A stretch of DNA of 16,322 bases from an uncultured Anaerotruncus sp. (lineage in GTDB: Bacteria; Bacillota; Clostridia; Oscillospirales; CAG-272), in assembly GCA_905210995.1 (NCBI GenBank), contig CAJLZE010000051.1, positions 1 to 16,322 on the forward strand. Reading direction: 5' to 3'. A program made the position numbers and the translations under genes. The notes beneath the pieces were generated by a model that saw only the letters and a list, made by a program, of their open reading frames with translations, made no database searches and was not told where the DNA came from. This document shows positions 1 through 6,769 of this stretch, one piece after another. The stretch's first letter is position 1. Every line of letters starts with the position of its first letter.

Positions 1-48
1 CACACGTCTTTGCCGCCGGAAGGCAAGGTCCGGTAAATACCTGATCAA

Positions 49-86
49 AAACCGCACGTGAGGGGAGTGCTCTTCACGTGCGGTTT
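49..86 (-). terminator. Hairpin, possible second terminator behind the dehydrogenase gene
   Basis: A perfect 13-bp stem (49-61 with 74-86) encloses a 12-nt loop. Read on the minus strand, the stem runs into five T residues (47-51), so it could act as a backup terminator for the minus-strand gene ending at 140. On the plus strand only three T residues follow, which is weak. The bases before it (1-46) contain short inverted pieces but no gene I can support. It could instead be the 3' end of an element lying to the left of the window. Confidence 0.45.
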
Positions 87-92
87 GTATTG

Positions 93-132
93 AAAAATCT
101 CCCGCCGCGCACATCGCGGCGGGAGATTTTTT
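93..132. terminator. Bidirectional intrinsic terminator
   Basis: A 17-bp perfect inverted repeat (93-109 with 115-131) has a GC-rich core, a 5-nt loop, and A/T runs on both sides. It would therefore terminate transcription in either direction. It sits eight bases beyond the stop codon of the minus-strand dehydrogenase gene and is the natural end of that transcript. Confidence 0.85.
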
Positions 133-139
133 GTTCTGT

Positions 140-1102
140 TCAGATCTTTATGTTGCTTATAACGCCCTTCAGAGCCTCGGCGCTCTTCTGGAGCTGCGCC
201 GCTTCGGTCTCGGTGAGCTGGGGCAGGACCTTACCGTGCACGCCCGCCTTGCCGATTATGTTGATGAGCGAGAGACATACGCCGCTTATGCCGTAGTCGC
301 CGTCAAGCAGCGAGGATACGGTCATGGTGGTGTCGATGCCGCTCAGTATCGCGCGGCAGATGTGACATACCGCAATGGAGACCGCATAGAAGGTCGCGCC
401 CTTGCGCTGGATGACGCGCGCGCCGGATTTGCGCACATAATCCTCGACAGCGGCATGGTCGAGAACGGGACATGCGACGTCGATCGCGCCGGCATCTTCT
501 ATCTTTGCAAGGGATGCGCGGTATTCGTCAACTGGGACGTTCGAAATGTTTGCGAGCGACCACGGGATAAAGGAGGAATCGCCGTGCTCACCGAACACAT
601 ATGCGTGAACGTTCTGCTGGTTTATGGTATAGAACTCGGAAAGACGCGCGCGCAGACGTGCCGTGTCAAGAATGGTGCCCGAGCCTATGATGTGTGAGGC
701 GGGAAGTCCCGAGCAGCGGATGAATGTGTAGGTGAGTATATCGACGGGGTTGGAAACGACCACATATACGGCATCGGGAGCGTATGCGACGATCTTCGGG
801 ATGATGCTCTTTGTGATATCAACGTTCGTCTGTGCGAGGTCGAGGCGTGACTGACCGGGCTTGCGCGCGATGCCCGAGGTGAGAACTACGATATCCGAGC
901 CTGCGGCATCGCGGTAGTCTCCCGCATATATGGAGCAGGGAGAGCAGAATGGGATGCCCTGGCGGATATCAAGCGCTTCGCCGAGAGCCTTCTCGCGGTT
1001 GATATCTATCATGACGATTTCAGATGCAATGCCCGTGACGGCGAGTGTGTACGCCACGGTGGAGCCGACACTGCCGGCTCCGATAACCGTAATCTTGTTC
1101 AT
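140..1102 (-). CDS. L-lactate/malate dehydrogenase family protein
   Basis: This is a 320-residue NAD-dependent 2-hydroxyacid dehydrogenase that interconverts pyruvate/lactate or oxaloacetate/malate in the cytoplasm; the length is normal for the family. The N-terminal Rossmann motif GAGSVGST is at residues 8-15. The active site is visible: Arg86 in PGQSR, Asn118 in SNPVD, Asp146 and Arg149 in ILDTARLR, and catalytic His173 in GEHGDS. Overall the protein reads like an L-lactate dehydrogenase. However, the substrate-discriminating position (Gln102 of classical LDH) is Arg80, in SGIARKPGQSR, and Arg there is typical of malate dehydrogenases. The substrate therefore remains open. The start is supported by AAAGGA about 11 nt upstream and by a promoter at 1153-1181. 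It appears monocistronic, with terminators just downstream. Confidence 0.9.
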   Translation of the reverse strand: MNKITVIGAGSVGSTVAYTLAVTGIASEIVMIDINREKALGEALDIRQGIPFCSPCSIYAGDYRDAAGSDIVVLTSGIARKPGQSRLDLAQTNVDITKSIIPKIVAYAPDAVYVVVSNPVDILTYTFIRCSGLPASHIIGSGTILDTARLRARLSEFYTINQQNVHAYVFGEHGDSSFIPWSLANISNVPVDEYRASLAKIEDAGAIDVACPVLDHAAVEDYVRKSGARVIQRKGATFYAVSIAVCHICRAILSGIDTTMTVSSLLDGDYGISGVCLSLINIIGKAGVHGKVLPQLTETEAAQLQKSAEALKGVISNIKI

Positions 1103-1152
1103 AGTTTTGCTAAGTCCTTTTGCAGAGATATGCGTTAAATTTTTATCACACT

Positions 1153-1181
1153 ATTATACCATAAAATTGTCGAAAAATCAA
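1153..1181 (-). promoter_or_regulatory. Sigma-A type promoter for the dehydrogenase gene
   Basis: On the minus strand, TTGATT (1176-1181) and a perfect TATAAT (1153-1158) are separated by 17 bp. They lie about 50 bp upstream of the start codon at 1102, in an AT-rich gap. No operator-like palindrome stands out. Confidence 0.8.
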
Positions 1182-1219
1182 TGATAAAAGACACTAAATT
1201 AAAACGTATATACTGCGTT

Positions 1220-1936
1220 TCATTTGCCAATAGTGTCAACTTGCGCCGATGAGGGCCGCCGCGTCTGTTCATTTTTCCTCATACGGATGAGCATACGCGT
1301 TTTCTCGGCACGGACTCCGTGTATCTCGACCGAAAAGTCAAGCAGCATCGCGCCGCGCCGCAAGAGCGAATTTTCAACACGGAAGGCGCGCACGGCGATC
1401 TCCGATATGTTCCTGCCCGCGCGGTAAAGGCATATGTGCCGTCTGCCGCGCTCAAGAACAAATGCAATCTCCGGCTCGGATGTGTTGCCCATCGCCTCGA
1501 GCAGCATCGAAACGGCGGTCTTGTTCACGCGCCGCAGAGTCACCACCTCTGGCATGGCGGTATCAAACGAGACCGCTTCCTCAACGGCGCCCCACACCTG
1601 GCAGTCGTGCCATACAAGCTCAGCTCTGCCGTCCGATATGCGCAGCTCGCCCGATGTGACGAGCTCAACGCGCTCGGGCTCTCCGGCAGACGTTTCATCC
1701 TCCGCTTTCGGCTGGGTGAACATCACGGTGGTGTCCTCGCCGCTTTCATCCTCCTCCATCGCGTCAATGTCAAGGCACATTCCGGCGGGCGGCATGGGAA
1801 TGCTCATTGCCGACGTGTCGGTGAGCTGCCGCTCGGTTATCACCTTTACGGTCACGGGGATCGCCCCGCAGCCGTCGGCGGCATCGAATTTCGGCTCACC
1901 CGTTGTCGTGTTTGTTTTCTTATATTTTCTTTCCAT
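1220..1936 (-). CDS. DUF1934 (YwiB-like) beta-barrel protein
   Basis: The product is a 238-residue cytoplasmic protein. The C-terminal part (about residues 88-225) fits the DUF1934/YwiB family, a small calycin-like barrel of unknown function. Its repeated strands run from VELVTSGEL through VSFDTAMPEVVTLRRVN and VLERGRRHICLYRAG to LLDFSVEIHGV. The start was chosen at the Met of MERKYKK because AGGAG lies nine bases upstream; a longer upstream frame has no such signal. Typical YwiB proteins are near 140 residues, so this one is long. The extra length lies in an N-terminal segment and a low-complexity acidic insert (about residues 50-85). It is divergent from the SleB-like gene at 2062. The family recognition is from remembered pattern, not a search. 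Confidence 0.7.
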   Translation of the reverse strand: MERKYKKTNTTTGEPKFDAADGCGAIPVTVKVITERQLTDTSAMSIPMPPAGMCLDIDAMEEDESGEDTTVMFTQPKAEDETSAGEPERVELVTSGELRISDGRAELVWHDCQVWGAVEEAVSFDTAMPEVVTLRRVNKTAVSMLLEAMGNTSEPEIAFVLERGRRHICLYRAGRNISEIAVRAFRVENSLLRRGAMLLDFSVEIHGVRAEKTRMLIRMRKNEQTRRPSSAQVDTIGK

Positions 1937-1958
1937 TTTGTGTCGCTCCTGACTGACA

Positions 1959-2001
1959 TTTTCACGCACTGCGGTGAATCTGGCGCGTTTTTGCGTGAAA
2001 A
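1959..2001. repeat. 10-bp perfect inverted repeat in the divergent gap
   Basis: TTTTCACGCA (1959-1968) and TGCGTGAAAA (1992-2001) are perfect inverted copies 23 nt apart. They lie in the 125-bp gap between the DUF1934 gene (minus) and the SleB-like gene (plus). In the minus transcript the hairpin would end about 9 nt before the ribosome binding site of the DUF1934 gene. It could be an operator for either gene or a leader hairpin; no run of U follows, so it is not an obvious terminator. Confidence 0.4.
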
Positions 2002-2061
2002 AATATATCCGGAAGGTGTTCCGATCCCGTCGCGCCGCCGGATGCGGCAGAAATTCAGGAT

Positions 2062-2544
2062 ATGAAATGTTATTTTGCCGACGCACGCCGCACTTTGCGG
2101 CGTTTTGCGTGTTTTTTTGTGATATTTGCGGTATTTTTTTGCTGCGCGGGGCCCGGTATGACCGTGCGCGCGCACGCCGATGATGCAATAAACGCAGAGC
2201 TTGAGCTGCTTGCCCGTGCCGCAGCCGCGACGGCGGGGGAGAGCGAATTTGCCGTTCAGGTCGCCGTGTGTGCTGTTTTTCTCAACCGTTGCGGCGGCGC
2301 GGGCTTTCCAGATACGCTGCCTGCGGTGCTTGCCGACTTTCTTTCGGGCGACCCCGCAGCATGCCGTGCTTTTGCGGCGGCACAGCCGTCTGGCAGGAAT
2401 TTGCGCGCGGCGGCAGCCGCACTGCGCGGCGCCGACCCGGCGCGCGGGGCGGTCTTTTTTGCCGTATCCGACGCGGTGCCGTCAGAGGTGCGTGCCTCGG
2501 GACGCATACGCTTTGAGAGCGGCGGCTATGCGTTTTGGCAATGA
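2062..2544 (+). CDS. Secreted SleB-like (Hydrolase_2) protein, possibly inactive
   Basis: This is a 160-residue exported protein. Residues 1-39 form a signal peptide with a basic start, a Phe-rich core and an AHA cleavage site. Residues 44-160 resemble the SleB/CwlJ cell-wall hydrolase domain: ELELLARAAAA, then QVAVCAVFLNR (66-76), then GFPDTL, then RGAVFFA and a final aromatic strand. In SleB-type enzymes the first motif reads roughly LARxxxxEARGE and the first Glu is catalytic. Here an ungapped alignment puts Thr57 at that place, with Glu60 one position off the second conserved acid. The protein may be a non-hydrolytic relative. The start codon has only a crowded AGGA in front; a TTG twelve codons in (at 2095) would also give a good signal peptide. 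It is divergent from the DUF1934 gene, with no clear promoter. Confidence 0.6.
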   Translation: MKCYFADARRTLRRFACFFVIFAVFFCCAGPGMTVRAHADDAINAELELLARAAAATAGESEFAVQVAVCAVFLNRCGGAGFPDTLPAVLADFLSGDPAACRAFAAAQPSGRNLRAAAAALRGADPARGAVFFAVSDAVPSEVRASGRIRFESGGYAFWQ

Positions 2545-2595
2545 TCAACATTATATAGTATACAACAAAACCGCGCCGATATCAATATGCGTGTA

Positions 2596-2624
2596 TTGAC
2601 AAAAGGTGAAAAGGGATATATAAT
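2596..2624 (+). promoter_or_regulatory. Consensus sigma-A promoter for the egsA operon
   Basis: TTGACA (2596-2601) and TATAAT (2619-2624) are both perfect hexamers separated by 17 bp, about 50 bp upstream of the start at 2677. It is among the strongest promoter matches in the window and implies high basal expression of the downstream operon. Confidence 0.9.
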
Positions 2625-2676
2625 TATGATGTAGGAATTTGTTCGCGGCGCAGCCGCGGAAAGGAAAGGTATAAAA

Positions 2677-3963
2677 ATGGATCTTCAGAACATTCTGAAA
2701 TCGCTTGAACACTGCCCATGCGGCAAGGAACACACCTTTGTCACAAAGGTCGTCGAAATATCGAGCGGCGCTACCCGCCGCGCGGGTGAAGTGCTTAAAA
2801 ATGCAGGCTTCCCCGAAAAAATACTCCTCGTTGCCGACCGCAACACCATCGGCGTTGCGAATGCCGAGGGACTTGAGGATTCCCTTGTCGCGTCCGGCTT
2901 TGTCATCAAAAAGCTGGTATACGACAATATGAAATATGCCCGCGTCGAGCAGGTGCGCGAGGTCATGGCGCTTGCCGCCGATGTTGACGGCATTATTTCG
3001 GTTGGTACGGGTTCGCTCAACGACATCTGCCGTGTTTCGTCCTTCGAGCTGAAGAAAATGTTCTGCATCTTTGCGACGGCGCCCTCAATGGACGGCTTTG
3101 CCTCCGACACCGCGCCGATAATCGAAAATAACTTCAAGACCTCATGGCAGGCAGAGCAGCCCGCCGTCATCATTGCCGACACAAAGATCCTTGCCAAGGC
3201 TCCCGTTGAGCTCAAGGCTGCCGGATTCGGTGATATGGTGGCAAAATACATAGGAATTCTTGACTGGAAGGTCGCACATCTGCTTATCGACGAATATTAC
3301 TGCGACGCCGTTGCCGAGCTGACAATGACCGCCGTGAGAAAAATGGTCGCTCTCGCCGACAAGGTAACAGCCGAGGATGAGGAAGCCGCCGGCGCGATAA
3401 TGGAAGCGCTCGTGCTCTCCGGTCTTGCCATGAAGCTTGCACGCTCTTCGCGTCCCGCATCGGGCGCCGAGCACGTCGTTTCCCACTATTGGGAGTGCTA
3501 CAAGCTGGCGCGCGGCATCTGGCCCGAATATCACGGTAAAAAGGTCGGTGTTGCTACCGTTATAATCGACCGTCTCTACCGCAATCTTGCCGACCGTCTG
3601 CCCGAGATCGATCCCGTAAAGGATCCCACCGACTGGGACGAGGTCTATCGTCACTTCACGCCCGAGCAGGTGCCCGGCGTGAAGAAGCTGAACAATCCCA
3701 CGATCACCGACAAGGTCAATCCCGCCAAGCTCAAGGCGTCGTGGGGCGAGATACGCCGTCTCATTTACGAGATACTTCCCGAGCCCGACGCACTCGTCGA
3801 TCTCATGAAGCGCGCGGGTTGTGCCATCACGCCCGAGGAGGTCCATGTGTCTCCCGAGCTGCTTGCCGAGGGTCTGCGTTGGCACTCCTATATGCGCTAC
3901 CGCGTGCTCATCACGAGACTTCTCCCCATGATCGGCGTCGATCCGATGGACTATATCGACTGA
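2677..3963 (+). CDS. egsA: sn-glycerol-1-phosphate dehydrogenase (AraM/EgsA type)
   Basis: This is a 428-residue cytoplasmic member of the metal-dependent dehydrogenase family that reduces dihydroxyacetone phosphate to sn-glycerol-1-phosphate, the backbone of archaeal-type ether lipids. In bacteria such as Bacillus, AraM makes the same product. Family hallmarks are present: the nucleotide-binding stretch VGTGSLNDICR (109-119), ATAPSMDGFAS (133-143) and GFGDMVAKYIGILDWK (183-198). Candidate metal ligands are Asp186, His266 (in SGAEH) and His286 (in EYHGKKVGV). The N-terminus has a CPCGKEH segment (13-19) that I recall from relatives. A clear ribosome binding site (AAAGGAAAGG) and a consensus promoter precede it. 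It is followed 43 nt later by the CPBP protease gene, suggesting an operon. Confidence 0.87.
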   Translation: MDLQNILKSLEHCPCGKEHTFVTKVVEISSGATRRAGEVLKNAGFPEKILLVADRNTIGVANAEGLEDSLVASGFVIKKLVYDNMKYARVEQVREVMALAADVDGIISVGTGSLNDICRVSSFELKKMFCIFATAPSMDGFASDTAPIIENNFKTSWQAEQPAVIIADTKILAKAPVELKAAGFGDMVAKYIGILDWKVAHLLIDEYYCDAVAELTMTAVRKMVALADKVTAEDEEAAGAIMEALVLSGLAMKLARSSRPASGAEHVVSHYWECYKLARGIWPEYHGKKVGVATVIIDRLYRNLADRLPEIDPVKDPTDWDEVYRHFTPEQVPGVKKLNNPTITDKVNPAKLKASWGEIRRLIYEILPEPDALVDLMKRAGCAITPEEVHVSPELLAEGLRWHSYMRYRVLITRLLPMIGVDPMDYID

Positions 3964-4006
3964 CGGGGCAAAGACTTCAATATAATAATATGTAAAGGAG
4001 GTCCGC

Positions 4007-4912
4007 ATGGATCAGTATATTCCGGCTGCCGAGCCGCCGCGCGGCAAACGCACGCTTTCTGCCATAGGCGCCGCCGCAGGGTATCTCGGGCTGTATTTCG
4101 GCATCCGTTTTGCCGTGACCATGATCCTTTTCGTCATTTATGTCTTTATGGGCATCGTGGCATTCGACGGCGATCCCGAGACGTTGCTGCGGTGGCTGAT
4201 GGACGAAAAGCTCGGCGAAATCTCCTTTATCGAGATAATCGGCTCAACGGTGGCGTTTTTTGCCGCCGTATGGGTCGTGGGGCTTGTGCGCGACCGCCAA
4301 AAGCCAGCGTGGGAACGGGTAGGATTCGCCCGCGATACCGGCTTTGTGCGCTTCAGACCGGTGCTGATACCGCTTTTGATCGTGCTCGGCTTTTCGCTCA
4401 ATATGTTCGTTTCGCTTGCCTTCGATATCCTCCCGATACCCGAGGATGTGATGAACGACTATGCGGATAAATCGTCGATGCTCGGCGAGACGACGATGCT
4501 TTCCGTTCTTGCAACGGCAATATTCGCGCCGCTCTCTGAGGAGCTGATATTCCGCGGAATGATGATATCCCGGCTGCGCCGCGCCCTGCCCGCATGGGCA
4601 GCCGCGCTGATACCGTCGGTGATATTCGGGCTGATACACGGTCAGATAATCTGGATAAGCTATGCTTTTCTTCTCGGGCTGTTCCTCAGCTATATCCGTA
4701 TCCGCGCACGTTCGACGGCGGCGAGCGCGCTGCTTCACGCCGCGTTCAACGGCTCGAGCTTTCTTCTGCCGCTGCTGCCGATACCCGACGACGCGCCCGC
4801 GTCGCTCGTGTATGTCCTTTTCGCCGTGTCGGGCATCATCAGCGCCGTGCTGACGCTGGCGTTCGTGCTCGCGTCGGGTGAAAAAACGTCCCGTGAGGAG
4901 GCTTGCGCATGA
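4007..4912 (+). CDS. CPBP family intramembrane metalloprotease
   Basis: This is a 301-residue polytopic membrane protein with roughly seven to eight hydrophobic segments. The three CPBP/Abi-type catalytic motifs are present in order: EELIFR (Glu178, Glu179, Arg183), FGLIH (Phe207, His211) and HAAFN (His244, Asn248). Such proteins are glutamate-type intramembrane proteases; bacterial members act on secreted peptides, regulators or immunity targets, and the substrate here cannot be inferred. AAAGGAGG stands six bases before the start. The gene lies in the probable egsA-CPBP-ruvX operon and its stop codon overlaps the ruvX start (ATGA). Confidence 0.88.
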   Translation: MDQYIPAAEPPRGKRTLSAIGAAAGYLGLYFGIRFAVTMILFVIYVFMGIVAFDGDPETLLRWLMDEKLGEISFIEIIGSTVAFFAAVWVVGLVRDRQKPAWERVGFARDTGFVRFRPVLIPLLIVLGFSLNMFVSLAFDILPIPEDVMNDYADKSSMLGETTMLSVLATAIFAPLSEELIFRGMMISRLRRALPAWAAALIPSVIFGLIHGQIIWISYAFLLGLFLSYIRIRARSTAASALLHAAFNGSSFLLPLLPIPDDAPASLVYVLFAVSGIISAVLTLAFVLASGEKTSREEACA

Positions 4913-5373
4913 GTGACGGCAGGATAGTTCCCATAGCCGAGCTTGCCGCAACGCACGGGCGGATACTCGGCGTTGACTTCGGCGACCGCCGCACCGGGCT
5001 TGCGATATCGGACGTCAGCCGCTTCCTTGCCTCGGGGATCGGAAAGGTGAGCCCCGGCGGGATAGCCGCCACGACCGAGGCTGTGACAAAGATCGCTGCC
5101 GACGAGGGCGCCGTTGCCGCCGTGGTCGGGCTGCCGCGCAATATGGACGGCACCGAGGGCGCGCGCGCCGACAGATGCCGCGAATTTGCCGGGATGCTTG
5201 CCGACGCTGCGGGGATCCCCGTTGCGCTCGTGGACGAACGGCTGACGACCGTTGCCGCCTCGCGCTATCTCAACGAGACAGACACGCGCGGAAAAAAAAG
5301 AAAGGGAGTCATCGACTCTCTTTCGGCGGAGATAATATTGCAGAATGCACTTGACAGGCTGAAAAACCTTTAG
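4909..5373 (+). CDS. ruvX: Putative Holliday junction resolvase / pre-16S rRNA nuclease
   Basis: This is a 154-residue RNase H-fold nuclease of the YqgF/RuvX family, implicated in 16S rRNA 5'-end maturation and, by fold, in junction resolution. The acidic active site is visible: Asp23 in GVDFGDRRTGLA, Glu110 in VDERLTT and Asp136 in IDSLSAEIIL. GLPRNMDG (74-81) is the conserved nucleotide-binding loop of the family. ATG at 4909 was chosen over an upstream TTG at 4903 because GAGGAG (4895-4900) is spaced eight bases from it. The start overlaps the stop of the protease gene by four bases, so the two are translationally coupled. An A8 run (5292-5299) inside the gene is in frame. A terminator follows. 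Confidence 0.92.
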   Translation: MSDGRIVPIAELAATHGRILGVDFGDRRTGLAISDVSRFLASGIGKVSPGGIAATTEAVTKIAADEGAVAAVVGLPRNMDGTEGARADRCREFAGMLADAAGIPVALVDERLTTVAASRYLNETDTRGKKRKGVIDSLSAEIILQNALDRLKNL

Positions 5374-5390
5374 TTCTCTATAAACGCAGT

Positions 5391-5428
5391 GTGGCTGCCG
5401 CGCAAAAACGCGGCAGCCACGTTTTTTT
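5391..5428 (+). terminator. Intrinsic terminator of the egsA-ruvX operon
   Basis: A perfect 12-bp GC-rich stem (5391-5402 with 5409-5420) with a CAAAAA loop is followed by seven T residues (5422-5428). On the minus strand there is no T-run, so it mainly serves the plus-strand operon. The T-run overlaps the last two bases of the convergent oxidoreductase stop codon. Confidence 0.9.
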
Positions 5429-6596
5429 ATATTTCGGGAATTTCGATCTTTACTTCTCTGCCTTCGTCGGCCGAGCGTGCGATGCCGTCGATTATCGCCT
5501 GGTTGATGAGTATCTGCGAGGTCGGCACCGGCGCCGCACCGCGCGTGATCACCGCATCAAGGAAGGAACGCACCTTGCGCTCGACTCTGCCGAGCCCCTT
5601 GAGCTCAAGCGTGGGTATTTCTGTCTCCACCTGCTCGCCGCAGACCTCATGGTATATCTTCATGGGGCCGCCGACGGTGCCGTTCCAGCATTCGGTGGAG
5701 GGTATGCGCAGCCCTCCCTTGGTGCCGAGCACGATAGTGTCGCCCGATGTGTTCATGTTCATCGCCCACGAGATGCGGAAGTCGATGACAAGTCCGGTCT
5801 CAAAGCGTATAAAGGCGGCAGCAAAATCGTCAACGCCGAACTTTTCGGCAAGCTCGGGGCGCGAGCCGTAATACGCGGGATCTTTGCCGAAATAATCCGA
5901 CTTATAGCCCGAAACGGTCGTGGGCTTCGGATAGCCGAGCGCGTTCAGCATCATGTCGAGCGAATAGCAGCCGATGTCTCCGAGCGCGCCGATGCCCGCG
6001 GTGTCGTTGCGTATGAAGGTGTCCTTGCCGCCGGCGCAGGGAATTCCGTGTCTGCGTCCGCCGCCGGTCTGGATGTAATAGATCTTTCCGAGCACGCCCG
6101 ACTCGAATATCTTCTTTATCATCTGCATATTCGGGTCAAAACGCGGCTGAAATCCGATGGAAAGTATGCGCCCCGTTTCCTTTTCGACGCGGCATACCTC
6201 CACCGCCTCGTCAAGCGTTACGGTAAAGGGCTTTTCAAGCAAAACGTCAAGACCGTGCCGCATTGCGTACATTGCGGGCTCGGCGTGCTGACGGTTGTAG
6301 GTGCATATCGACACCGCGTCAAGGTTTTCCTTGGCTATCATCTCGCGGTAGTCGGTGTAGTCGTGCGCGCCGGGGACTTCCCAGTCGTCAAAGAATTTTC
6401 TTGCCTTGCCGGGGATGAGATCGGCGCCCGCCGCGACCTCTACGTCGTCGAACAGCTTGTACGCCTTGATGTGAGAACGTGCGATGCCGCCCGTTCCGAT
6501 AAAGCCTATGCGCAGCTTGCGGTCAGCTTTTACGTTGTTTTTTACCTCTGCCGTTTCCTTGAATTTATCAAGATCGGCGTCCTTTATGAGCTCCAT
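5427..6596 (-). CDS. Gfo/Idh/MocA family NAD(P)-dependent oxidoreductase
   Basis: This is a 389-residue cytoplasmic sugar or cyclitol dehydrogenase-like protein. The nucleotide-binding Rossmann motif is GFIGTGGIARSH (31-42), preceded by an unusually long N-terminal arm of about 28 residues. The family's EKP motif (121-123), which carries the catalytic Lys122, is followed by FTVTLDEA. The C-terminal substrate domain has GDIGCYSLD (206-214), with the expected Asp for substrate binding. The family acts on many polyols and sugars, so the substrate cannot be assigned. The start at Met-Glu-Leu-Ile is fixed by AAAGGAGGAG about nine bases upstream. A promoter at 6634-6662 precedes it, and it appears to be a single-gene unit. 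Confidence 0.88.
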   Translation of the reverse strand: MELIKDADLDKFKETAEVKNNVKADRKLRIGFIGTGGIARSHIKAYKLFDDVEVAAGADLIPGKARKFFDDWEVPGAHDYTDYREMIAKENLDAVSICTYNRQHAEPAMYAMRHGLDVLLEKPFTVTLDEAVEVCRVEKETGRILSIGFQPRFDPNMQMIKKIFESGVLGKIYYIQTGGGRRHGIPCAGGKDTFIRNDTAGIGALGDIGCYSLDMMLNALGYPKPTTVSGYKSDYFGKDPAYYGSRPELAEKFGVDDFAAAFIRFETGLVIDFRISWAMNMNTSGDTIVLGTKGGLRIPSTECWNGTVGGPMKIYHEVCGEQVETEIPTLELKGLGRVERKVRSFLDAVITRGAAPVPTSQILINQAIIDGIARSADEGREVKIEIPEI

Positions 6597-6633
6597 GTCG
6601 GTGTCTCCTCCTTTTCGGATGCATACTGTATAT

Positions 6634-6662
6634 ATTATAAGACAAAAACGGCTCCGAGGCAA
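6634..6662 (-). promoter_or_regulatory. Promoter for the Gfo/Idh/MocA gene
   Basis: On the minus strand, TTGCCT (6657-6662) and TATAAT (6634-6639) are 17 bp apart, about 40 bp upstream of the start. The same divergent gap must hold the promoter of the calcium pump gene on the plus strand; I could not identify a convincing one. Confidence 0.65.
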
Positions 6663-6769
6663 GTCATTTTATTTGATTGTCGGGACGAATATTGCAGTTC
6701 TGCGAATTTCGCACGGTGCACGCGAATATATTTTCTCAGAAAGTATTGCCTTCGGAGGATGTCGGAAAT

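Noticed and set aside
1..90. Possible 3' part of a group II intron around the hairpin at 49-86
   Set aside because: The hairpin loosely recalls the stem after intron reverse transcriptases, but no domain V or reverse transcriptase sequence is visible in the window.
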